Below, in pieces: positions 1 through 5,081 of a DNA stretch of 5,081 nt. The stretch covers positions 1-5,081 of the forward strand of contig JAKONS010000424.1 of NCBI GenBank assembly GCA_022701845.1, given 5' to 3'. Numbering within the stretch: position 1 is the first letter of the stretch; each line of letters starts with the position of its first letter. Both the position numbers and the translations under genes were made by a program. The notes beneath the pieces are model-generated. The model had not been told where the DNA came from. It saw only the letters and a program-made list of their open reading frames with translations, and did no database searches. The stretch comes from Burkholderiaceae bacterium. Lineage in GTDB: Bacteria; Pseudomonadota; Gammaproteobacteria; Burkholderiales; Burkholderiaceae.

Positions 1-851
1 GGAAAGCTGTAGCCGACCCGGGTGCCGCCCGAGGGGATGCGGGTGGCCACCACCACCGGCACGCCACGCTCCAGCGCCGCGAAGATGCCGGCCTGCAGCG
101 CCGCGTTCACATGGCCGGAGGCGATCGCCTCCACCACCACGCCCTGCGCACCGCCGGCCACCGCCGCGTCGATCGACTCGCGCCCGGCGCCGACGTACAT
201 CGGCACGATCGCCACCGGCGGCAGCGGCGCATCGTGCAGCGGCAGGTGCAGCCGCCGCAGCGGCCGGCGGTGGAACACCACCCGGTCGGCCCGCACCTGC
301 GCCAGCGCGCCCCAGGTGCCGGAGTGGAAGGTCTCGACGTTCAGCGTTTGGCCCTTGGTGACCTCGCGCGCGGCATGCACGCTGTCGTTCAGCGCCACCA
401 CCACGCCGATGCCGCTGCCGGCCGCGCCGTCGGCGGCGCAGGCCTCGCAGATGCGCAGCGCGTTGAACAGGTTGCGCGGGCCGTCGGTGTCGGGCTCGGA
501 CGCGTTGCGCTGGGCGCCGGTCATGACCACCGGCTTGGCGCTGTCGAGCGTGAGGTCGAGGAACCAAGCGGTTTCCTCCATCGTGGCGGTGCCGTGGGTG
601 ATCACCGCGCCGGCGATGTCGTCGCGGGCCAGCACCGCGCGCAGGGTGCGGTGCAGGTCGCGCCAGTCGTCCAGGCCGATCTGTGGCGAGGCGACCTTGA
701 TCGCATCGACCACCTCGACATCGGCCACCCGTCCGAACGGCGCGATGGCCGCCAGCAGCGCCGCGCCGCCCAGGCTGGCAGCCGCCAGCCCGGTATCGGC
801 GGCCCTGGTGGACACGATGGTGCCGCCGGTGGTCACGAGCGCGAGCTTCAT
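1..851 (-). CDS. Asparaginase/glutaminase-family amidohydrolase, C-terminus cut off by the window edge
   Basis: This is an asparaginase-family (N-terminal nucleophile-Thr type, COG0252-like) amidohydrolase; classical members convert L-asparagine to aspartate and ammonia. 283 residues are visible of a usual 320 to 350, so the last part of the C-terminal domain is missing. The start is ATG at 851-849, with GGGGAG 8 nt upstream. The first beta strand begins at residue 2, so there is no signal peptide and the enzyme should be cytoplasmic. Seen: TTGGTI at residues 7-12 (nucleophile Thr11), Ser55 before DDW, HGTATMEET at 86-94 (Thr88), a DGPRNL stretch at 123-128, and VTK at 164-166 (Lys166). Departures from the E. 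coli type II enzyme: Asp90 is Ala89, Gln59 is Pro56, and no Tyr occurs before residue 219, so the flexible-loop Tyr25 is absent. Family assignment is firm, but L-asparagine as substrate is doubtful. It follows the Bug receptor gene by 56 nt and is probably cotranscribed with it. Confidence 0.9.
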   Translation of the reverse strand, partial: MKLALVTTGGTIVSTRAADTGLAAASLGGAALLAAIAPFGRVADVEVVDAIKVASPQIGLDDWRDLHRTLRAVLARDDIAGAVITHGTATMEETAWFLDLTLDSAKPVVMTGAQRNASEPDTDGPRNLFNALRICEACAADGAAGSGIGVVVALNDSVHAAREVTKGQTLNVETFHSGTWGALAQVRADRVVFHRRPLRRLHLPLHDAPLPPVAIVPMYVGAGRESIDAAVAGGAQGVVVEAIASGHVNAALQAGIFAALERGVPVVVATRIPSGGTRVGYSF

Positions 852-859
852 GGTCGGCA

Positions 860-865
860 CTCCCC
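860..865 (-). promoter_or_regulatory. Ribosome binding site of the asparaginase-like gene
   Basis: On the minus strand this reads GGGGAG, followed by 8 nt and then ATG at 851-849. It fixes the start of the asparaginase-like gene, where the protein begins directly with the first conserved strand. The rest of the 56-nt gap (852-907) to the stop of the upstream gene shows no strong hairpin with a T-run, which fits readthrough from the receptor gene. Confidence 0.65.
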
Positions 866-907
866 ACCGGCGCAGAAGGCGTGAAGACAGGACCTAGGCA
901 TGCCCTC

Positions 908-1915
908 TCACTCCAGTTCGATCTTGGACGCTTCGGCCACGGCGCGCCACTTGACGATCTCGGCCTTCACATACTGGGTGTATTCCGGCTGCGAGCGCAG
1001 CACCACCTCGCCGCCCAGGCCCTTCACCCGCTCCACCATCTCGGGCGTCTGCAGGATCTCGCGCACCGCGGCGCTCATCTTGCCCACCACCGCGGCCGGC
1101 GTGCCGGCGGGCGCGCTCAGGCCGTTCCACGACACCACCTCGAAATTCGGCAGCCCGGCCTCGGCCATGGTGGGCACGTTGGGCAGCTCGGCCAGGCGGC
1201 TGGAATAGGCCACCGCGATCGGCCGCACCGCGCCGGCCTTCATCTGCGGCAGCACGCCCAGCGTGGTCATGAAGCTCGACGACACGGTGCCGGCCATCAC
1301 GTCGACCAGCGCCGGCGCGGTGCCCTTGTAGGGCACGTGCAGCAGGTCGAGCCGGGCACGGGAATTGAGCATCTCGCCGGCCAGATGCGGCGAGCCGCCG
1401 ACGCCGGTGGAGGCATAGCTCAGCTTGCCCGGCTCTTCCTTGGCCAGCGCGATGAACGACTTCAGGTCGGTGGCCTTCACCGTGGGCGCCACCACCAGCA
1501 CGCTGGGCGAGGCCATGAACTGCGCGATGTGCACGAAGTCGCGCACGGTGTTGTAGCGCAGCCCCTTGTAGATCGACATGTTGGTGGCGTTCTGGATGGT
1601 GGTCACCAGCAGGGTGTAGCCGTCGGGCCGGGCGCGGGCCACCTCCTCGCTGGCGATGTTGCCGCCGGCGCCGGCGCGGTTGTCGACCACGAAGGGCTGG
1701 CCCAGTTTTTCCGACAGCCGGGTGGCGACCAGACGCGCCACCACGTCGGTGGCGCCACCGGGCGAATAGCCCACCACCACCCGCACCGGGCGCACCGGGT
1801 AGTCGCGCCCGTCCTGCGCCTGGGCGGCGGCACTCAGCAGCGCGGCGGAGGCGGCCGCGGCGAGCGCCAGCCTGCGGCCGAAGGAAAGGGTGGGCGGTGA
1901 GGGGATGGTGCGCAT
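908..1915 (-). CDS. Bug-family (tripartite tricarboxylate transporter receptor) periplasmic solute-binding protein
   Basis: A 335-residue secreted receptor of the Bug/TctC family, which binds small, mostly carboxylated solutes in the periplasm for TctAB-type permeases. Residues 1-33 form a signal peptide: a basic stretch with Arg14-Arg15, an Ala/Leu-rich core at 16-30, and a likely cut after AQA (31-33). Family hallmarks follow in order: YPVRPVRVVVGYSPGGATD (39-57), a lobe-1 binding loop with NRAGAGGNIA (79-88), DGYTLL (98-103), YASTGVGGSPHLAGE (167-181), the YKGTAPALVDVMAG stretch (196-209) and LPNVPTMAEAGLP (244-256). Length is typical. ATG at 1915-1913 is chosen because it gives a compact signal peptide, although no Shine-Dalgarno precedes it. 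An in-frame GTG at 1951-1949 with GGGGTGGG about 4 nt upstream is an alternative. Upstream lies a 176-nt gap with a palindrome; downstream, 56 nt away, is the asparaginase-like gene. No TctA or TctB gene is visible, which is common for these receptors. The ligand cannot be read from the sequence. Confidence 0.93.
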   Translation of the reverse strand: MRTIPSPPTLSFGRRLALAAAASAALLSAAAQAQDGRDYPVRPVRVVVGYSPGGATDVVARLVATRLSEKLGQPFVVDNRAGAGGNIASEEVARARPDGYTLLVTTIQNATNMSIYKGLRYNTVRDFVHIAQFMASPSVLVVAPTVKATDLKSFIALAKEEPGKLSYASTGVGGSPHLAGEMLNSRARLDLLHVPYKGTAPALVDVMAGTVSSSFMTTLGVLPQMKAGAVRPIAVAYSSRLAELPNVPTMAEAGLPNFEVVSWNGLSAPAGTPAAVVGKMSAAVREILQTPEMVERVKGLGGEVVLRSQPEYTQYVKAEIVKWRAVAEASKIELE

Positions 1916-1989
1916 GGTCAGAAGGTGGGGTGGAAGTGTCCGATCGCGCACTGTGCCCACCCCGGCGCGCCGGGAACAGCAAAACAAAT

Positions 1990-2004
1990 TTGAATGCCAT
2001 TCAA
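1990..2004. promoter_or_regulatory. Perfect 7-1-7 inverted repeat, candidate operator ahead of the receptor gene
   Basis: The sequence TTGAATG-C-CATTCAA is a perfect palindrome about one base. It lies 74 nt upstream of the receptor's ATG and within the only clearly AT-rich patch of the window (about 1980-2004). It contains a T-N11-A core (TGAATGCCATTCA, 1991-2003), the loose consensus of LysR-type regulators, and its small odd spacing would also suit other dimeric repressors. I could not place convincing -35 and -10 boxes; TTGAAT in the right arm read on the minus strand is only a weak -35. Alternatively, as RNA on the minus strand it gives a 6-bp A/U-rich stem with a 3-nt loop, followed by a U-rich run (AUUUGUUUUG), a poor intrinsic terminator for the upstream block. 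I favour an operator. The remainder of the gap (1916-2091) shows no gene. Confidence 0.45.
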
Positions 2005-2091
2005 GCCGCGCCGCCTCCCCAGACCGGTGCGCACCGAAGCGGACCGGGCGCCACCGCCGCAGTGTCCGCCGCCGCAGGTTTCAGCGCGGCA

Positions 2092-3300
2092 TCACCACTG
2101 CTTGCCGTGCTTGTTCGGCCCGAGCTGCGAGCCCAGCAGGCCGTGCTCGAGCCAGGCCCCGATGGTGTGCATGTCGTGGCCGAGATGGTCGCGACGCGCC
2201 ACGGCGGCCGCCGCGGCGCGTTCGCCGGAGATCGACACCGTCACCTTGTCGGTGTCGCGGTGGCCGGAGGCGTCCTCGGCGCGCACCTGCACCCGGTGGT
2301 GGCCGCCGGCGATGTCGGCGACCCGCGCGGTCCACAGCCCGGCGCGGTGCCGGTCGGGGTGCATCGGCAGGCCGGGGCGGTCGTCGAACTGGAGGGTCAC
2401 CGCGCGGATGTCGGTGCCCAGCACCAGGGCGCGGATCTCCAGGCCCTCCTCCGTGCCCGGCGCGGCCGGTTCCTGTTGCTGCTCCGGCACCAGGCGCCGG
2501 TCGGCCGGCGAGGTGACCAGCACGAAGGGCCAGGGCCGCGCCGCCTCCTTGAAGCGCCAGCTCACCGCCGGGCCGTCGACCGCATGCACCGAGAAGCCCA
2601 CCCGGCCCTCCTCGATCTGGCCGGTGGAGCGGGTGGCGCTGTAGATGACCGAGCCGTCGTTGATCAGCTCGTTGTAGTGGGTGTGGCCGGTGTCCACGCA
2701 CAGCACCCGGTGCTCGGCGAACAGCGCGGCGATCTCGTCCGCGCCGCCGGCCAGGTCGGCGGGAAAGGCGTGCATGAACACCACCGGGCGCGCCGCGTCC
2801 TGCGTGCTGGCCGCCAGCTCCCGGCGCAGCCAGTCGCGCTGCGCGTCGTCCAGCCGGAAATCCGGCCCGCCGTCGCCGGCCGAGACGATGTCGAGGAACA
2901 GGCAGCGCCGGCCGCCGACCACCACGCTGTAAGGCAGCGGGCGCGCATGCAGCCCGGCATAGAAGCGCGACAGGTCGCCGGGCTCCAGGTCGTGGTCGCC
3001 GGGGATCACATGCCAGGGCAACGCCAGCGCCGACATCGAGCGCTCGATCAGCCGGTACTGCCGGCGCGTGCCGTGGTTGGCGTTGTCGCCGGGCAGGAAG
3101 GCGAAATCGACCGAGGCCTGGCCCAGGGCGTTGAGCGAATCGACCATGGCGCGCAGGTCGCGCAGGCTCTGCCAGCCGTCCTCGTCGCTGGCGTGCAGGT
3201 CGCCGAAATGCACCCAGGCGAGGAAGTGCGGATCGTCCGCGGCGTCCGCGCGAGCAGCGCCGGGGATCGCGGGGGTGTCGGCTCTATCGAGCGGATTCAT
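2092..3300 (-). CDS. Calcineurin-like metallophosphoesterase with Ig-like C-terminal segment
   Basis: A 402-residue binuclear metallophosphoesterase of the calcineurin/CpdA-like superfamily. It has no signal peptide, so it probably acts in the cytoplasm. Metal-site blocks appear in order: GDLH (33-36), GDN (71-73) followed by ANHG, GDHD (101-104), His177 in FMHAFP, and GHTH (205-208). The third block is normally GNHD; here the Asn is Asp102. The catalytic domain spans about 27-245. Residues about 288-358 look like a beta-rich Ig-like fold (alternating hydrophobics, a central GLW, then GGHHRVQVRAEDASG). After an Ala-rich linker comes a tail with HTIGAWLEHGLLG and LGPNKHGKQW (378-402). The start is ATG at 3300-3298, with GGGAGG 9 nt upstream; a TTG at 3309 would abut that site. 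The gene overlaps the end of the MFS gene by 17 nt. The substrate is not predictable: cyclic nucleotides, other phosphodiesters or phosphomonoesters are all possible. Confidence 0.9.
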   Translation of the reverse strand: MNPLDRADTPAIPGAARADAADDPHFLAWVHFGDLHASDEDGWQSLRDLRAMVDSLNALGQASVDFAFLPGDNANHGTRRQYRLIERSMSALALPWHVIPGDHDLEPGDLSRFYAGLHARPLPYSVVVGGRRCLFLDIVSAGDGGPDFRLDDAQRDWLRRELAASTQDAARPVVFMHAFPADLAGGADEIAALFAEHRVLCVDTGHTHYNELINDGSVIYSATRSTGQIEEGRVGFSVHAVDGPAVSWRFKEAARPWPFVLVTSPADRRLVPEQQQEPAAPGTEEGLEIRALVLGTDIRAVTLQFDDRPGLPMHPDRHRAGLWTARVADIAGGHHRVQVRAEDASGHRDTDKVTVSISGERAAAAAVARRDHLGHDMHTIGAWLEHGLLGSQLGPNKHGKQW

Positions 3301-4600
3301 GCGGTGCAACCTCCCGGTTCGCTGCGGCCGGACCGGCGGCCGCGGGGGTTTTTCCGGCGTGGTGCTCGCTCCACCAGAACATCGGCAGCGCCGCCAGCGA
3401 GGCCGCGGCCAGCACCATGAAGGCCAGGCCGAAACGCCCGTCGGCGCCGACCACCGAATTGGCCAGCGCCGGGCTCAGCGCGGCGCCCACGCCCTGCAGC
3501 GTCATGACGAAGCCGAGCGCGGTGTTGAAGCGCCCGCCGCCCTGGGTATGGCGCTGCACCAGCAGCGGCGTGGCCACGCCCAGGATGCCGGCGGCGATGC
3601 CGTCGAGCACCTGCACCGGGATGTTGTTCCACGACTGCGCGAAGGCATAGGCCAGCGCGCCGCGCATCGGCAGCACCAGGATCGCCAGGTAGACGAACCA
3701 GGCGACGTCGAAGCGCCGGCTGCGCGCCACCCACAGCGCCATCGGGATCATGGTGAGCTGCGCGATGACGATGGCGATGCCGGTCCACAGCAGCGGCGCG
3801 CCGCCCTCGCCGCTGGCGGCCAGGCGCTGGTTGAGCAGCGGCAGCATGGCCGCGTTGCCCAGGTGGAAGCAGGCGCAGGCCAGGCCGAACAGCAGCAACG
3901 GCAGGTTGCGCCACGGGCTCTTCGGGGCGGCAGCGGCCACCGGTGCGGCCGGCGCTGGCGCATCGCCTGCAGGAGATTCGGGTGATTCGGGCGCCTCGGC
4001 CGACTCGGCCCCGCGCGCGGCGTCGTGGTCGATGTCGCCGGGCCGTATCGCCCACACCGCGGCCAGCGCGCCGACCGACATCGCCGCCATCACGCACAGC
4101 ATCCACGGCGCACCGAAATAGAAGGCCAGCAGGCCGGCGCCGACCGCCGAGACGATGTTGCCGGCATGGCTCACCGCCTCGTTGCGGCCGGTCTGTTTGC
4201 GAAAACCGTCGGCACGCGCCAGGCCCAGCGTCAGCGCGGCGAGCGTGGCCATCAGCACCGCGCCGGCAGCGCCGGTGACGACCTGGGTGGCGATCAGCGC
4301 CGGGCCGTTCATGGTGGTGAAGGCCACCGCACTGGCGCCGACCACCGCCACGATCGCCACCGCCGCCATCGCCCGCTTGGCGACGGAGCGGTCGACCCAG
4401 GCGCCGGCCAGCGGCGTGACCACCACCGCGGCCAGGCCGCCGGCGGTCATGGTGTAGCCGATCCATTCCTGCTGCATGCGGTGCTGCTGCAGGTAGGTGG
4501 CCAGGAACGGCCCCAGGCCATCACGCACGTCGGCCATGAAGAAGGCCATCGCCGTGAGGGCCGCCAGCGATGCCTGGCCGCGCGTGATGCCGGTTTTCAT
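3284..4600 (-). CDS. MFS transporter (12 predicted membrane segments)
   Basis: A 438-residue major facilitator superfamily permease of the inner membrane, of usual length. Hydrophobic segments group as six plus six. Approximate segments are 12-32, 47-69, 75-97, 99-127, 146-164 and 166-185, then 231-256, 268-291, 298-317, 325-348, 358-382 and 388-410. The loop between segments 2 and 3 carries the MFS motif A form GAWVDRSVAKR (66-76 region, with Asp70, Arg71, Lys75 and Arg76). Charged residues in segment 1 (ADVRDGLGPF, 23-32) and a QTGRNEAVSHAGN stretch (136-148) before segment 5 may line the substrate path. The central loop (186-229) is long, acidic and Pro/Ala-rich, encoded in part by a 9-bp tandem repeat. 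Start is ATG at 4600-4598, 7 nt after the upstream stop and without a clear Shine-Dalgarno, so translation is probably coupled. The substrate is unknown; no drug-efflux or sugar signature is evident. Confidence 0.92.
   Translation of the reverse strand: MKTGITRGQASLAALTAMAFFMADVRDGLGPFLATYLQQHRMQQEWIGYTMTAGGLAAVVVTPLAGAWVDRSVAKRAMAAVAIVAVVGASAVAFTTMNGPALIATQVVTGAAGAVLMATLAALTLGLARADGFRKQTGRNEAVSHAGNIVSAVGAGLLAFYFGAPWMLCVMAAMSVGALAAVWAIRPGDIDHDAARGAESAEAPESPESPAGDAPAPAAPVAAAAPKSPWRNLPLLLFGLACACFHLGNAAMLPLLNQRLAASGEGGAPLLWTGIAIVIAQLTMIPMALWVARSRRFDVAWFVYLAILVLPMRGALAYAFAQSWNNIPVQVLDGIAAGILGVATPLLVQRHTQGGGRFNTALGFVMTLQGVGAALSPALANSVVGADGRFGLAFMVLAAASLAALPMFWWSEHHAGKTPAAAGPAAANREVAPHESAR
3310..3315 (-). 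promoter_or_regulatory. Ribosome binding site of the metallophosphoesterase, inside the MFS gene
   Basis: The minus strand reads GGGAGG, then 9 nt, then ATG at 3300-3298. The site lies within the last codons of the MFS transporter gene, whose TAG stop is at 3286-3284. The two genes therefore overlap by 17 nt, and terminating ribosomes can reinitiate here. It rules against the slightly longer TTG start at 3309. Confidence 0.7.
3975..4010. repeat. Four 9-bp tandem units within the MFS central loop
   Basis: On the plus strand the units are GATTCGGGT, GATTCGGGC, GCCTCGGCC and GACTCGGCC. Read on the coding (minus) strand they give a three-residue repeat of the form Ala/Pro-Glu-Ser/Ala (AES, AEA, PES, PES; residues 198-209). 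The repeat is in frame and sits in the cytoplasmic loop joining the two transporter halves, so gain or loss of a unit would leave the reading frame intact. Confidence 0.6.
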
Positions 4601-4607
4601 GGCACGG

Positions 4608-5081
4608 TCAGGCGGCGGGGCCGACCGGCTGGCCGTTGACGGTGTGCGCCTCGATGGCGCGGCCCAGGCCGGTCGCCAGCGGGCGCGACGGGCCTTCGGC
4701 CTGCACCTTGTCGCCCAGCTTCAGGCCCAGCTGCTCGAAGCCGTCGGGCTTGGTGTGCACGAAGTCGCCGCTGTCGAGCACCACGCCGTTCGGCACGCCG
4801 TGCTTGGCATAGTTGAAGCGCGCCACCTTGCCGCTGACGGTCGAGGGCGGCGGCGGGGTGTCGGCTTCCTTGCCGTCGACCATGGCGATGCGCGCCAGGC
4901 GGTAGACGAAGTGGTGCGATTCGCCCTTGGGCGACGGGCCTTCCTCGGCGCCTTCCAGCGCCACCGACTGGCCGCGGGTGAGACCGGCCAGGCGGTCGAG
5001 CAGCGGGGTGTCCTGCGCATCGACGACGAACTGGGTGGGCAGGCCGTCGGTGTCGATCAGCACGCCTTCGATGGCGCCCTT
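4608..5081 (-). CDS. Protein of unknown function with two similar small beta-rich domains, N-terminus outside the window
   Basis: The last 157 residues and TGA stop (4610-4608) of a gene that enters from the right edge; its start is not visible. I do not recognise a named family. The visible part looks like two copies of one module. Residues 2-72 and 95-153 share the pattern G-x-x-x-G-V-x-x-D (2-10 and 95-103), a G-Q/D-x-V-x-x-E-G turn (37-44 and 123-130), and an end of the form V-D/N-G (68-70 and 148-150). A PPPP linker (76-79) lies between them. The pattern of short strands and Gly turns would suit small beta barrels of OB or SH3 type, but this is inference. No membrane segment or catalytic motif is visible. 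The MFS gene begins 7 nt downstream, so it is probably the first visible gene of that operon. A GTG at 5063-5061 is an unlikely start because the frame stays open upstream to the edge. Confidence 0.8.
   Translation of the reverse strand, partial: KGAIEGVLIDTDGLPTQFVVDAQDTPLLDRLAGLTRGQSVALEGAEEGPSPKGESHHFVYRLARIAMVDGKEADTPPPPSTVSGKVARFNYAKHGVPNGVVLDSGDFVHTKPDGFEQLGLKLGDKVQAEGPSRPLATGLGRAIEAHTVNGQPVGPAA

Noticed and set aside
22..897. Plus-strand open frames opposite the asparaginase-like gene
   Set aside because: They are low-complexity Ala/Ser/Arg translations. The minus-strand frame, open to the window edge, gives a clear asparaginase-family protein.
897..904. GGCATGCC palindrome next to CCTAGG between the receptor and asparaginase-like genes
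   Set aside because: These are short and overlapping, and too small to support a hairpin or operator call.
881..1900. Long plus-strand open frame (339 codons) opposite the Bug receptor gene
   Set aside because: It is rich in His, Gly, Arg and Gln with no recognisable domain, as expected from the antisense of a GC-rich gene. The minus-strand frame has all the Bug hallmarks and a signal peptide.
2025..2036. Self-complementary CGGTGCGCACCG in the gap before the receptor gene
   Set aside because: A 12-bp GC-only palindrome without a loop is not notable at this base composition, and it has no promoter elements beside it.
2039..2069. Possible terminator hairpin after the metallophosphoesterase (GCGGAC and GTCCGC arms)
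   Set aside because: The stem is only 6 bp with a 19-nt loop, and no T-run follows on the minus strand. Such pairs are frequent in GC-rich DNA.
1897..3420. Plus-strand open frame of 507 codons opposite the metallophosphoesterase
   Set aside because: Its composition is an antisense artefact of high GC. The opposite strand encodes a complete metallophosphoesterase with ordered metal-binding motifs and a good ribosome binding site.

Overview
The window is uniformly GC-rich. Every gene I can support lies on the minus strand, so transcription runs from high to low coordinates. A periplasmic receptor of the Bug (tripartite tricarboxylate receptor) family, with no permease genes next to it, is typical of Burkholderiales (Comamonadaceae or Alcaligenaceae type). 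I do not name a genus. There are five genes; those at the two edges are cut off by the window. I see no RNA gene, insertion sequence, CRISPR array or prophage sign.

In order of transcription, the first block (5081 to 2092) is a tight three-gene run. It holds the C-terminal part of an unrecognised protein that looks like two copies of one small domain, then a 438-residue major facilitator superfamily (MFS) transporter 7 nt downstream. Last comes a calcineurin-like metallophosphoesterase whose start overlaps the transporter's end by 17 nt. The spacing argues for one transcript with coupled translation. The phosphoesterase carries an extra Ig-like segment and an unusual tail after its catalytic domain.

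A 176-nt gap (1916 to 2091) follows. It contains the window's only clear AT-rich patch and a perfect 7-1-7 inverted repeat, a good candidate operator for the second block. The second block (1915 to 1) is a secreted Bug-type solute-binding protein followed, after 56 nt, by an asparaginase-family amidohydrolase that runs off the window's left edge. The pair suggests capture of a carboxylated or amidated solute and its deamidation in the cytoplasm.

The most interesting observation is in the asparaginase-like enzyme. The nucleophile threonines and the lysine are kept. The Asp of the usual HGTD motif is Ala, the Gln after the substrate-binding Ser is Pro, and there is no Tyr anywhere in the first 218 residues. 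Two of these changes fall on residues that hold the substrate's alpha-amino group in classical asparaginases, so the substrate may not be L-asparagine. Otherwise the window looks like ordinary accessory metabolism, and I found no convincing new multi-gene system.
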